Part shown: positions 17,749 through 26,066 of the stretch, in pieces | Numbering within the stretch: the stretch's first letter is position 1 | Layout of the letters: each line of letters starts with the position of its first letter | Assembly: GCA_012719175.1 (NCBI GenBank) | Contig: JAAYAX010000004.1 | Span: 601,568-665,567 of the forward strand | DNA: 64,000 bases | Direction: 5' to 3' | Source of the DNA: Methanomassiliicoccus sp. | GTDB lineage: Archaea; Thermoplasmatota; Thermoplasmata; Methanomassiliicoccales; Methanomassiliicoccaceae | Translations under genes and position numbers: made by a program | The notes under the pieces: generated by a model | The model's input: the letters and a program-made list of their open reading frames with translations, nothing else | What the model was told of the DNA's origin: nothing | Database searches by the model: none

Positions 17749-18780
17749 ATGGCAGAGAGAGTGACCCTCAGGGCGTGCCCCTACTGTGGAAGCATGGACA
17801 CGCACCCCGCGCTGTTGTTCGGCGGACCGCTGCCGTGGGTGGACCACAACGACGGCGGGTACATTTGCCGGAGCTGCGGCAAGACCGCGGTGCCCCTGGA
17901 CTTCGATTCCCGAGAAGATTTGACAGCTTTCCAGAAGAGCCTCAAGGCCGTGGCCAGCGGCACCGCCGACGATTTCATCCACCTTCCCATCATGCCGGTG
18001 GACACCGCGTCCCTGTTCAACGTCCCCGTGCTCAAGTACTCCGTGGGGCAGGTCGCCAAAGTGGTGGAGGTGGAGTGGGAGGACGGCTACCGGGTCCGGG
18101 GGAAGAGCGCCCGGTTCTCCCGGTACTGGTCAGCGGTGCAGAGCCCCCGCTACTCCGCCAAGGAGGTCATGCTCCTGGACCTAGCGGGGGTCAGGGACGG
18201 GCATCCCAACTTCGACGTTCTCAAGAAGCTGATAAGGAGCAAATACCAGGTGTGGCTGGACCTGGGGGTCAGAGCGCTGGACGACATCTTCGACGCCTTC
18301 ACCATGGACGTGTCCCGGACGGTCATCGGCAGTCTCACCGCCCCCGACCTGGATGTGTTCGAGGAGGCCTTCGAGATCTCCGACCGCGTGGTGCCCTGCC
18401 TCCACTGGTCGCGTGAGGTGCTATGGTCCCATCGCGATGTGGGGCCCCGGGACCTGGGGAGGGCGATCGCCGCCATGAAGGACATCGGGTTCGATTCCAT
18501 CGGGGTCATTGACATGACCCGCCTGGGGAGGGGGCAGGGCGTGGACCGTGGCCTGGTGGAGTCGCTGTCACGGCTGGATGCAGGAGTGATCATAGGTGGA
18601 GGTGTCATCGAGAAGGACCTCGACCTCATACGTTCATGCGGTCTCAAGGGCGCGTTCATGGACCCCTTTACGCCGGTCATCGGCGACCTCATACTCGAGG
18701 AGGAGCGGGAGCTGCCGACGGACGACGTGGCCCCCGCCGTGCGGCCGCTGGCCAAGGGCAAATTCGTTCCGGGCGAGTGA
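17749..18780 (+). CDS. Zinc-ribbon plus HisA-like TIM-barrel protein
   Basis: A 343-residue soluble protein. Residues 1-50 form a zinc ribbon with CPYC at 10-13 and CRSC at about 40-43. After a linker, residues 95-320 resemble the HisA/HisF-related TIM barrels found in methanogens (KEVMLLDLAGVRDGHPNF; DSIGVIDMTRLGRGQG; GVIIGGGVIEKDLDLI; GAFMDPFTPVIG). The phosphate-binding GGG loop near the C-terminus is present. These HisA-like proteins are not histidine enzymes in most genomes and their reaction is not established. The N-terminal metal-binding extension is unusual. It precedes the CoM methyltransferase relative by 120 bases on the same strand. Confidence 0.7.
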   Translation: MAERVTLRACPYCGSMDTHPALLFGGPLPWVDHNDGGYICRSCGKTAVPLDFDSREDLTAFQKSLKAVASGTADDFIHLPIMPVDTASLFNVPVLKYSVGQVAKVVEVEWEDGYRVRGKSARFSRYWSAVQSPRYSAKEVMLLDLAGVRDGHPNFDVLKKLIRSKYQVWLDLGVRALDDIFDAFTMDVSRTVIGSLTAPDLDVFEEAFEISDRVVPCLHWSREVLWSHRDVGPRDLGRAIAAMKDIGFDSIGVIDMTRLGRGQGVDRGLVESLSRLDAGVIIGGGVIEKDLDLIRSCGLKGAFMDPFTPVIGDLILEEERELPTDDVAPAVRPLAKGKFVPGE

Positions 18781-18900
18781 TCCGTTCTCTAACCTTCAGT
18801 GGACATCAGCGGCCGATCCCTTTCCTTCTACCGTTCCTGCGTTCCTCCCACCTGCGTACAGAGGATACCTTGAAGTTGGGTGAGCGTTCATTAACCGCCG

Positions 18901-19911
18901 ATGCGGGACCGTCTATTGGCTGCTCTTGATCGGCAGGGGGTGGACCGCCCTCCCTGTGTCAGCTTCGGCCAGACGGCCATCCTGGAGCTCCAGAAGGCGG
19001 TGGGCGCCCTGTGGCCCCAGGCGCATCAGGACGCTGAGCTCATGGCGCGGTTGGCGATGGCCTCAGTGGAGAGAGGAGGTCTGGAAGGTGCGCGGGTCCC
19101 TTTCGAGACCACGGTGGACGCCTCCGCGTTCGGGGCGGGAGTGGCCATGGGAGGGCCGACCAAGCACCCCTATGTGAGCTACCATCCCCTCCATGACCAT
19201 GACAAGGTGGCCATAGCTCATGTCCCGGACCCGCGCAAGGACGGCCGCTCCCCCGTCGTTTTGGAGGCTGTGAGGAAGTTGAGCGGCGGGCAGGTACCGG
19301 TGCTGTGCGCGGTGACCGCGCCGTTCACGCTGGCCTGCTTTCTGCGGGGGGAGCGGGAGACGATGATGGACCTGATCGTCGATCCCACGTTCATCCACAA
19401 CGTCATGTCGGTGGCAGAGAAGTTCTCCCTCGCCTTCGTGGAAGCGGCGGTGGAGGAGGGCGCCGAAGTGATAGTGGTGGAGGACACCTGGGCCAGCGGA
19501 GAGATACTCTCCATGCAGCAGTATGAGGAGTTCGCCCTCCCCGGGGAGCAGGCGTTGACATCGAAGGTGCGAGAACTGGGAGCACGGTCGATCCTGCAGC
19601 TCTGCGGCCATCCCATGCTCAACCTGCCGTTGATGTCCAAGTGCGGGGCTAACGGCATATCCGTACATCAGAAGGTAGATCTGGTGGAGGCGAGAGGGAA
19701 GTTGGGAGACGACATCGCACTGGTCGGTAACATCGACCCCAAGGACATGGTGCTGCAACCTCCAGAGAAGATACGTGATCTCAGCAGGAAGTGCATGGCC
19801 GATGGCATTGATGTCCTGTCCCCGGCCTGCGGCCTAGACCCCACTGCATCCCTGCAGAACCTGCGCGCCCTCTCGGAAGCCGCCAAGACCTTCCGGCGGG
19901 GCGATGGTTGA
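18901..19911 (+). CDS. MtaA/MtbA-family corrinoid:coenzyme M methyltransferase-like protein
   Basis: A 336-residue TIM-barrel protein of the uroporphyrinogen decarboxylase / MtaA superfamily. In MtaA and MtbA a zinc site (His-x-Cys ... Cys) activates coenzyme M for methylation from a corrinoid protein. Here the corresponding segments are LQLCGHPM (about 238-245) and SPACGLDP (about 307-314). Both Cys are kept but the usual His is Gln. A His is found two residues after the first Cys and may substitute. Other family features fit (N-terminal DRPPCVSFGQ, VEDTWASGE, NIDP). No corrinoid protein or methylamine or methanol methyltransferase is adjacent. Confidence 0.8.
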   Translation: MRDRLLAALDRQGVDRPPCVSFGQTAILELQKAVGALWPQAHQDAELMARLAMASVERGGLEGARVPFETTVDASAFGAGVAMGGPTKHPYVSYHPLHDHDKVAIAHVPDPRKDGRSPVVLEAVRKLSGGQVPVLCAVTAPFTLACFLRGERETMMDLIVDPTFIHNVMSVAEKFSLAFVEAAVEEGAEVIVVEDTWASGEILSMQQYEEFALPGEQALTSKVRELGARSILQLCGHPMLNLPLMSKCGANGISVHQKVDLVEARGKLGDDIALVGNIDPKDMVLQPPEKIRDLSRKCMADGIDVLSPACGLDPTASLQNLRALSEAAKTFRRGDG

Positions 19912-20267
19912 AACAAGCCTCTTCGGATGCGTGAGCTCGTCCAGGGCGCGCTGGACGTGCAGGACGATGAACAATATCAAACAATTCAAAGCCATCTAGG
20001 GCTGTTTTTAAATAAGATAGACGAATAGTAACGCTCCGGGATGCCTATAACATTCCATCTTGATGTCAACGGAGCTCCGGGAGCTGACATAGATTCATCC
20101 TGTTCCCCACACCAAGGTCTGGTCTTGACCGGAAGCGATGCTTTGCGGAGCTCGAGAGAGCTTTTCTCGATGAAGGATAAGCTCGAATGGAGTGACCCTG
20201 ATATCGCTTCTCCCATCTACGCTGAACGGCTGGTGGTCTGTAGCAGCTCATCCTTAGAGAGGTGGGT
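19912..20267 (+). other. Leader region upstream of the PQQ-repeat protein
   Basis: TTTTTAAATA at 20005-20014 is a good TATA box and would start transcription near 20035-20040. That leaves a leader of about 230 bases before the PQQ-repeat gene. A 76-codon frame (20041-20271) begins right at this predicted start and ends in an ATGA overlap with the next gene, but its codon use is not gene-like and I do not call it. Confidence 0.45.
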
Positions 20268-21989
20268 ATGAAGGCCGGAGCCGCCATCCTGTGCGCTCTG
20301 CTGCTTGCGGTATCCCTCGGCGGAACCGTATCCGCGGCCGACGACACTGACTCCTGCGCCTTCCTGTTCGACTTCGGGGACGGAAGGACGTACTGGACCG
20401 ATGTGCCCCTGACGCCGGGGATGACCGGCTACGATGTCTTCACCAATGCCACGGAGACGTTCGGCTTCACCCAGACCAACATCTTCTTGGAGGAATGGGG
20501 CCATCAGATCATGAGCATCGAGGGATATGGCGGCAACTACAACTTCTCCGACCCCGACGCCCCCTACGATTTCTGGCGGCTGTTGAAATGGGAATCGTCG
20601 AGCAACAGCTGGATATGGTCAGCGACCCTCCTGGAGGGGATCAATCCCACCACCACGGACGCCATCGCCTTCATCTATACGAGGTGGACGTACATGGGGC
20701 CTCCGACCTCCACGCCCTCTGACCGGGACACCTGGATCACCGAGAGGGGAGATTACTCGAACACTGGAGGTCTTCAAAGCTATGTTCCATCGAGCATCGA
20801 AGCGCAGTGGTCGAAGGACCTGGGCAAAGGGGCCGTGGACGCGACCGCAATCTACGCCGCAGGGCATCTGTACGCCGTTACCAGCGGGACCACTAGCGAT
20901 GGGACCACATACAGCACCAATGGCAAGATATTCTGCCTTGATGCCTCCGGCGAGGAGGTATGGAGCGAGGAGCTGGGCACCGGTCATCATGTGGCCAGTC
21001 CCATGTACTGGAACGGCTACGTGTACGTGCCCTCTGCGGACGGTAAGCTGTACGCGTTCAACGCCGAGAACGGGTTCCAGAGATGGAGCTATGATACTGG
21101 AACATCGGCCGCGGGCATCGTCTCCTCGCCGGTGATGTACCAGAACCTGATCATAGTGGCCAACGAGGACGGCAACGTCGTAGCGGTGGACCAGTTCGGG
21201 GCCCTCAAGTGGAGCGAGAAGCTCACCACGAACGTGAGCAGCGCCCCGGCCGTCCGCAACGGCCTCTTGTTGGTCAGCGGTGATGACGGCACCCTGTACG
21301 CGCTCGCCGGTGACGGCAGCGGGCTGGAATGGAGTCTACCGCTGGGCAGCAAGCTCACCTCCTCGCCGATCGCTACCAAGTATCAGGTCCTGGTACCTTT
21401 CGCGTCAGGTTCGGGAGGCGGAGTGGCTTCCGTAAATTATGATGGGGACCTGGAATGGACGGCTGAGACCGGGAAGGTTCCGGGTTCAGCGGCACTAACC
21501 TCCGAGGGAGTGGTGTCGGTATCGGAGGACGGGCTGACCCTGGTGGACCTCAACGGCACCAAGAAGTGGACCGCGACCATCGGGTCCGCTAGCGCGGAGA
21601 GCACAGTGGTGGCGGTCGACGGGATGAGCTACGTCGTTACCAGCGACGGCAGCGGCAAGATCATCGCGGTGGACAGCGATGGGGTGGTGGCATGGACCAA
21701 GGACGCCGGGCCCGCAGCCATAAGAGGTGCACCGTCCATGTCCAACGGCTCTCTGTTCCTGCCATCGAGCGATGGGAAAATGCTCGCATACTCGTTCGTC
21801 GACCTCCAGCGGGATGATGGAGGGGATAACAACGGAGGCGATAACAACGGAAACCCATCGGACGATGGGCAGACCCCTGGTACCGGCAGCGGAGGTAGCA
21901 ATCCCATCTGGATCGTGGGCGTGGCCGCTCTGGTGTTCCTCGCCATGGCCACCATCTACGTGAGATGGCACAAGAAAGGGTCTTCGTGA
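20268..21989 (+). CDS. Surface-anchored PQQ-repeat beta-propeller protein
   Basis: A 573-residue exported protein. A signal peptide (about 1-24) is followed by a DUF4430-like domain (about 30-155, PLTPGMTGYDVF). Six to eight PQQ-type propeller repeats (about 170-510) each carry a variant of G-K-L-Y-A-F/L-D-x-x-G-x-x-x-W (for example DGKLYAFNAENGFQRW and GKIFCLDASGEEVW). Next come a Gly/Asn/Asp-rich spacer (about 517-545), one membrane helix (about 547-566) and a short basic tail. Archaeal propellers of this kind are usually structural or binding modules rather than PQQ enzymes. ATG 20268 is favoured because GAGGTG lies just upstream; GTG 20262 is an alternative. Confidence 0.85.
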   Translation: MKAGAAILCALLLAVSLGGTVSAADDTDSCAFLFDFGDGRTYWTDVPLTPGMTGYDVFTNATETFGFTQTNIFLEEWGHQIMSIEGYGGNYNFSDPDAPYDFWRLLKWESSSNSWIWSATLLEGINPTTTDAIAFIYTRWTYMGPPTSTPSDRDTWITERGDYSNTGGLQSYVPSSIEAQWSKDLGKGAVDATAIYAAGHLYAVTSGTTSDGTTYSTNGKIFCLDASGEEVWSEELGTGHHVASPMYWNGYVYVPSADGKLYAFNAENGFQRWSYDTGTSAAGIVSSPVMYQNLIIVANEDGNVVAVDQFGALKWSEKLTTNVSSAPAVRNGLLLVSGDDGTLYALAGDGSGLEWSLPLGSKLTSSPIATKYQVLVPFASGSGGGVASVNYDGDLEWTAETGKVPGSAALTSEGVVSVSEDGLTLVDLNGTKKWTATIGSASAESTVVAVDGMSYVVTSDGSGKIIAVDSDGVVAWTKDAGPAAIRGAPSMSNGSLFLPSSDGKMLAYSFVDLQRDDGGDNNGGDNNGNPSDDGQTPGTGSGGSNPIWIVGVAALVFLAMATIYVRWHKKGSS

Positions 21990-22030
21990 ATATGGTCAGC
22001 TTTCCAGTAGGAGAAACAATTCAATCCCTT

Positions 22031-22039
22031 TTTTATAAC
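22031..22039 (+). promoter_or_regulatory. TATA box for the DUF6951-like gene
   Basis: TTTTATAAC about 45 bases upstream of the ATG at 22080, predicting a short leader of about 20 bases. Confidence 0.5.
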
Positions 22040-22079
22040 ATATACTGTCCTCTCCCCTGTAAGCCATCAGGCCTGCTAG

Positions 22080-22427
22080 ATGGTGGTGCAGATCGTGACT
22101 TCCAGGGTAAAGGTCAACATGTTCCCGTGCGGGAACACCTCGATCATAGAGGCGAACAGGAACGACGACGGGGACTTCGAGCTAAAGATCACCAGCAGCT
22201 GTCAGAAGGCCGTGAAGTTCGTGGAGGATCTCGGACCGCTAACCCTGTTCGACCTCACGGACAAGAGCAGTAGCAAGGTGTTCCGCAACTTCATCGATTC
22301 CGAGATGAGCGCCAACTGTCTTCTTTTGCCTGGTGTGATGACCGTGGCGTGGGTGGAGGCGGGCATGATCGCCCGGTCCATGGTCAAGAAGAAGATACCT
22401 CTAAGCATCGAGCTCGTCGATGAGTGA
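22080..22427 (+). CDS. DUF6951-like small cysteine protein
   Basis: A 115-residue soluble protein with three spaced Cys (about 17, 41 and 80) in the pattern FPCGNTS, ITSSCQK and ANCLLLPG, and a C-terminal VEAGMIARS segment. This pattern resembles the DUF6951 family known from methanogens; function unknown, possibly metal or cofactor binding. It lies immediately before the arsenic genes but has its own TATA box and no operator palindrome, so it is probably not part of that regulon. Confidence 0.65.
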   Translation: MVVQIVTSRVKVNMFPCGNTSIIEANRNDDGDFELKITSSCQKAVKFVEDLGPLTLFDLTDKSSSKVFRNFIDSEMSANCLLLPGVMTVAWVEAGMIARSMVKKKIPLSIELVDE

Positions 22428-22500
22428 GCGAAGGGGGGACCACCACCAGGTCGCTCGAAGCAGGGGGCGAAATCCATTAATATTCAGATGATGGTTTAGC

Positions 22501-22516
22501 TTCAAAATTAATTGAA
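22501..22516. promoter_or_regulatory. Probable ArsR operator at the arsP promoter
   Basis: TTCAAAATTAATTGAA keeps both TTCAA/TTGAA arms of the perfect palindrome found at the acr3 promoter, with the same 6-base spacing. It lies where transcription should begin relative to a TATA-like TTAATATT at 22477-22484, so a bound repressor would block initiation. Confidence 0.6.
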
Positions 22517-22526
22517 ATGTATCGAT

Positions 22527-23603
22527 ATGGCCGATATCCTCATTGATCCTCTGATGAGCGGGCTCAACAGCCTGCTGGACTACCTGTCCCAGCACGTGCT
22601 TACGTGCCTCATCCCCGCATTCTTCATTGCCGGGGCCATCGCCGCCTTCATCAAGAAGGATGCTATCCTCAAATACTTCGGACCGAGGACAAAAAAGTAC
22701 ATCTCCTACCCTGTGGCGGCCGTCTCCGGTACGGTGCTGGCGGTATGTAGTTGCACCATCCTGCCCCTGTTCGCCGGCATATACAAGAAGGGCAGCGGCC
22801 TGGGCCCGGCTACCACGTTCCTGTTCTCAGGCCCCGCCATCAACGTCCTGGCCATCGTGTACACCGCCCAGGTGCTGGGCTACGACATCGGGCTGGCCAG
22901 AGCGGTGACGGCAGTTCTTTTGTCCGTGGTGATCGGCCTATGCATGTCGGTAATCTTCCGCAAGGAAGAGGAGAAACGAGCCTCAGAGACAAGCGAGTTA
23001 AAACTGCCCGCTATGGGCTCTGCTGGGGAGGAGAGACCCAGGTGGGTGGTCCCATCGTTCTTCGTCCTCCTCATCGCCATCCTCCTGATCGGCTCATCAA
23101 AGCTGGACTGGGTGCCCAAGCTCGCCCTCGTCTACGTCCTGACCCTGGCGGTGGCCGTCATCCTCATCTATTTCTTCCACAGGGACGAGGTGACCGAATG
23201 GGGTATGGAGACCTGGGAACTGACCAAGAAGATCTTTCCCATACTCATCGCCGGTACCTTCGTGGTCGGCGTCATCGCCTATTTCATTCCTGCGGAATCT
23301 TTCCGCCCCTACCTGGGCGGCAACTCCCTGCCCTCCACCTTTTTGGCATCCATCATCGGAGCGCTACTGTACATGCCCACGCTGCTGGAGGTCCCCATCA
23401 TCGGCACGACCTTCGGCTACTCCACCGGCGTTATGGGAGGGGGACCTGCGCTTGCCTTGCTGCTCACCGGCCCATCGCTCAGCATACCGTCGATAGTCGT
23501 TCTATATCGGCTCATGGGGGCGAGGAAGACGGCGGTGTACATCCTGCTGGTGGTGGCCTTCTCCACCATCGTCTCGTTCGCCTACGGGCAGTTGTTCGGG
23601 TGA
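22527..23603 (+). CDS. arsP: ArsP-type permease (DUF318 family)
   Basis: A 358-residue inner-membrane permease with about eight to ten helices in two halves joined by a charged loop (about 145-175). The family signature is clear: VCSCTILPLFAGIYKKGSG with the conserved Cys pair, followed by SGPAINVLA. The second half has LGGNSLPSTFLASIIGALLYMPTLLEVP-type sequence (shown in part). ArsP members export trivalent organoarsenicals; others in this family are of unknown substrate. The ATG at 22527 is preferred to TTG 22512, which lies inside the predicted operator. Shared operator and neighbouring arsR and acr3 support an arsenic role. Confidence 0.8.
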   Translation: MADILIDPLMSGLNSLLDYLSQHVLTCLIPAFFIAGAIAAFIKKDAILKYFGPRTKKYISYPVAAVSGTVLAVCSCTILPLFAGIYKKGSGLGPATTFLFSGPAINVLAIVYTAQVLGYDIGLARAVTAVLLSVVIGLCMSVIFRKEEEKRASETSELKLPAMGSAGEERPRWVVPSFFVLLIAILLIGSSKLDWVPKLALVYVLTLAVAVILIYFFHRDEVTEWGMETWELTKKIFPILIAGTFVVGVIAYFIPAESFRPYLGGNSLPSTFLASIIGALLYMPTLLEVPIIGTTFGYSTGVMGGGPALALLLTGPSLSIPSIVVLYRLMGARKTAVYILLVVAFSTIVSFAYGQLFG

Positions 23604-23855
23604 TGCCATGCAAAACCATGGACTATGCTCTTTGATCTCATCGGCCGGGGACAAGAAGGTTCGCGATAACTGGTCAGGAATGGAATTAGCCACGCTGAAT
23701 CTGATCAACCAGAAGGTCTCTCTAATGTGGCACGAGAACACTAGGGATTCTATCATGAAGATGCCTGAGAAGAAAGGACCACGTCTTCGTACCGTACCGC
23801 GGATAGCAGGACGAAATGGTCGCGATTATGAACGAGTGCGTGAGGAGAAGATAAT
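23604..23855. other. Spacer between arsP and the thioredoxin gene
   Basis: No convincing gene. A 90-codon frame (23608-23880) runs into the thioredoxin start and has no family features. I see no operator palindrome here. Confidence 0.5.
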
Positions 23856-24104
23856 ATGGCAAGTAGGATCGAGGTTCTAGGAACCGGATGCGTGAAGTGC
23901 AAGAGGCTATTCAAGAACGCCCAGGAGGCGGTCAAGGAGCTGGGGCTGAACATCGAGGTCGCTAAGATCGAGGACCTTCACGAGATAGCCCACAGAGGCG
24001 TCATGATGACCCCTGGCCTGGTCATCGACGGTGAGGTCGTGGCCGTAGGCAGGGTCCCCGGCGTGGATGAGATCAAGAAGATGCTCGCAGGCAGTAAAGG
24101 ATGA
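23856..24104 (+). CDS. Small thioredoxin-like redox protein (CVKC)
   Basis: An 82-residue protein of the minimal archaeal thioredoxin/glutaredoxin type (redox-active disulfide protein 2). The active site GTGCVKCKRL is at about 10-19, the cis-Pro is in MMTPGLVID, and the end is GRVPGVDEI. Such proteins are repeatedly found next to ArsP/DUF318 permeases, where they may reduce the substrate or the permease Cys pair. GAGGAG lies about 8 bases upstream of the ATG. It follows arsP on the same strand. Confidence 0.85.
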   Translation: MASRIEVLGTGCVKCKRLFKNAQEAVKELGLNIEVAKIEDLHEIAHRGVMMTPGLVIDGEVVAVGRVPGVDEIKKMLAGSKG

Positions 24105-24143
24105 CCAGAAACCATGTGAGATACGGCGCTTGAGAGCGCACCC

Positions 24144-24536
24144 TCACTCACGAGGGCGTGCGATGCGGTCCACGACCGACAGGCCTAACTCGCTAAGCAT
24201 GTATATTCGCCATTTCTTGCGTGAGGACCATGTCACCAGCTTGGCCTCCTCCAGTACGCTGAGGTGGTACGATAGCTTGGAGTCAGAGAGCGCGGTGATC
24301 TCCTTGAGGATGCAGGGGCACAGGTCGGCGACCTGCAGGGCATGGAGGATCTGCAGACGGATGGGGTCGGACAATGACTGGAACAGCCTGGCCTCTTCGA
24401 TAACGTTTTCGCGGCTGGGGACGCGGGACCTCAGCCCCTCCAGCCCCCCCAACTTCTCCATCGTCGCTGCCATCTCATCAGGTAGGTTCAGTATATCGGC
24501 GCAGCACTCCTTGTCCGCGGTACTTCTTGTTGACAT
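24144..24536 (-). CDS. arsR: ArsR-family arsenic-responsive repressor
   Basis: A 130-residue winged-helix regulator. The DNA-binding domain runs from about 48 to 115 (LFQSLSDPIRLQILHAL; LSDSKLSYHLSVLEEAKLV). The metalloid site matches the ArsR type: DLCPCIL just before the recognition helix supplies two vicinal Cys, and CC near residue 12 may supply more. Binding of As(III) would release the repressor from DNA. It is transcribed away from acr3, and its likely operators are the palindromes at 24672-24687 and 22501-22516. ATG 24536 is preferred because GGTGA is 7 bases upstream; an in-frame ATG is at 24542. Confidence 0.9.
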   Translation of the reverse strand: MSTRSTADKECCADILNLPDEMAATMEKLGGLEGLRSRVPSRENVIEEARLFQSLSDPIRLQILHALQVADLCPCILKEITALSDSKLSYHLSVLEEAKLVTWSSRKKWRIYMLSELGLSVVDRIARPRE

Positions 24537-24645
24537 CTCCATTCACCAGGTGTCCAGGGTAACAGTCGTCTAATCAATCCTTTGAATGCACTTATTATTT
24601 GCCACTGAGCGGCCGCAAGGAGCGGACCTAACGATTGTGCATAAA

Positions 24646-24655
24646 TTTTTTATAT
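24646..24655 (+). promoter_or_regulatory. TATA box of the acr3 operon
   Basis: TTTTTATATG about 25 bases upstream of the centre of the operator palindrome at 24672-24687. Confidence 0.6.
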
Positions 24656-24671
24656 GCACCTGTGGATTTAC

Positions 24672-24687
24672 TTCAATAATTATTGAA
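24672..24687. promoter_or_regulatory. Perfect 16-bp palindrome, probable ArsR operator of acr3
   Basis: TTCAATAATTATTGAA is a perfect inverted repeat spanning the expected transcription start, 35 bases before the acr3 ATG and between acr3 and the divergent arsR gene. A near copy lies at the arsP promoter. Confidence 0.7.
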
Positions 24688-24721
24688 ATAACATTAACTA
24701 GCATAAAGAAGGTGGTGCTGG

Positions 24722-25843
24722 ATGACCGGGCGGCATGATGGCAGTGCAAGAGCTGAGGGCGACAAGAAGAAGTTATCGTTCCTGAACAAGTACCTGACCG
24801 TCTGGATCTTCGCCGCCATGGGGTTGGGGGTCGCTCTGGGCGTGATCGTTCCCGGTTTCGCCGATACCCTGAACAGGTTGAGCATTGGGACGACGTCCAT
24901 ACCCATCGCCATCGGCCTCATCCTCATGATGTACCCGCCCCTGGCCAAGGTGAGGTATGAGGAGATCGGTAAGATAGCCAAGCAGCCCGAGGCCAAGAGG
25001 ATGTTCGGCACGTCCCTAGGGCTTAACTACATCGTCGGTCCGCTGCTGATGTTCGCCCTGGCGTGGATCTTCCTCCCCGATGAGCCCCTGTACCGCATCG
25101 GTCTCATTCTCACCGGGGTCGCCAGATGTATCGCCATGGTGCTGGTGTGGAATCAGCTGGCCGAGGGAGACACGGAGTATGCGGCCATCCTCGTGGCTCT
25201 GAACTCCATCTTCCAGATCGTGCTGTACGCTTTCTATGCGTACTTCCTAATCGCCGTGCTCTCCGACGTCGTGTCACCCGGCTCAGGAGTGCCGGTGGAG
25301 ATCAGCATCGTGTCCGTGGCCATCAGCGTCATCATCTACCTGGGGATCCCGTTCTTCGGAGGAATCCTGACGAGGTACCTGTTACGCCCACGGATCGGCG
25401 CGGACCGATACGATAACAAGTTCATCCCCATAGCCGGCAAGATCGGGCTGCTGGCATTGCTGTTCACCATCGTGGTGATGTTCTCGCTGCGCGCCCAGTC
25501 CATCGTGGACACCCCCCTGGACGTCGTAAGGATCGCCATACCTCTGGTGATCTACTTCGTCATCATGTTCCTGCTGTCGTTCTGGTTGTCGATGAGGTTC
25601 CGGTTCGACTACCCTCACGCGGCCACCCAGTCGTTCACCGCGGCCAGCAACAACTTCGAGCTGGCAATCGCCGTGGCGGTGGGGGTGTTCGGTATCAGCT
25701 CCGCCGTGGCTTTCGCCACGGTCATCGGCCCGTTGGTGGAGGTGCCGGCGCTCATCTCGCTGGTCAACCTGTCCCTGTACTTCAAGCGGAGGTACTACGA
25801 CAGCAGAGGCCGTCACATCGGCAAGAGAACGGAGGCGGTGTGA
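24722..25843 (+). CDS. acr3: Arsenite exporter Acr3
   Basis: A 373-residue, ten-helix arsenite efflux carrier of the ACR3 (BASS superfamily) type. Motifs: LMMYPPLAKVRYEE (about 60-80), the conserved Cys in GVARCIAMVLVWNQLAEGD (about 133-151), and AASNNFELAIAVAVGVFG near the C-terminal half with its conserved Glu. It removes As(III) using the proton motive force. GGTGGTG precedes the ATG. It is the first gene of a tight operon: the next ATG follows the stop by one base. Confidence 0.95.
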   Translation: MTGRHDGSARAEGDKKKLSFLNKYLTVWIFAAMGLGVALGVIVPGFADTLNRLSIGTTSIPIAIGLILMMYPPLAKVRYEEIGKIAKQPEAKRMFGTSLGLNYIVGPLLMFALAWIFLPDEPLYRIGLILTGVARCIAMVLVWNQLAEGDTEYAAILVALNSIFQIVLYAFYAYFLIAVLSDVVSPGSGVPVEISIVSVAISVIIYLGIPFFGGILTRYLLRPRIGADRYDNKFIPIAGKIGLLALLFTIVVMFSLRAQSIVDTPLDVVRIAIPLVIYFVIMFLLSFWLSMRFRFDYPHAATQSFTAASNNFELAIAVAVGVFGISSAVAFATVIGPLVEVPALISLVNLSLYFKRRYYDSRGRHIGKRTEAV

Positions 25844-25844
25844 T

Positions 25845-26066
25845 ATGGATGGCGATATCAAGGAGCTGGTGGCATCAAGGGCCACTGCCCATTGCCGGCC
25901 ATCCTACAGGCATCGCATCGGTGGGGCGTGCAAACTGGACCTCGTTGAGGAGGACATGCGGTCGGCCATCGATATGGCAGAACGGATGAGCTTCGAGGGA
26001 GAACGATGCATGGCCGAGCTCGTTGACCAAGTGATCAGGGAAGGACAGATGGAGGAAAGAAAATGA
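25845..26066 (+). CDS. Small Cys-containing protein in the acr3 operon
   Basis: A 73-residue protein with three Cys (17, 29 and 55) and a charged helical C-terminal half. No family recognised. It starts one base after the acr3 stop and its stop overlaps the next ATG by four bases, so translation is coupled and the gene is very likely real. The spaced Cys and His residues in the first half (HCRPSYRH, GGACK) could bind arsenite, but that is only inferred from position. Confidence 0.7.
   Translation: MDGDIKELVASRATAHCRPSYRHRIGGACKLDLVEEDMRSAIDMAERMSFEGERCMAELVDQVIREGQMEERK

Noticed and set aside
20041..20271. 76-codon frame starting near a predicted transcription start and ending in ATGA with the PQQ-repeat gene
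   Set aside because: Position is suggestive but codon use is unlike neighbouring genes, there is no ribosome site, and no family is recognised. Kept only as a possibility.
22751..23635. 294-codon plus-strand frame overlapping arsP
   Set aside because: Different phase of the well-supported ArsP permease; translation is Arg/Pro/His-rich with no domain.
23608..23880. 90-codon frame between arsP and the thioredoxin gene
   Set aside because: Overlaps the ribosome site and start of the thioredoxin gene in another phase and shows no protein-like features.
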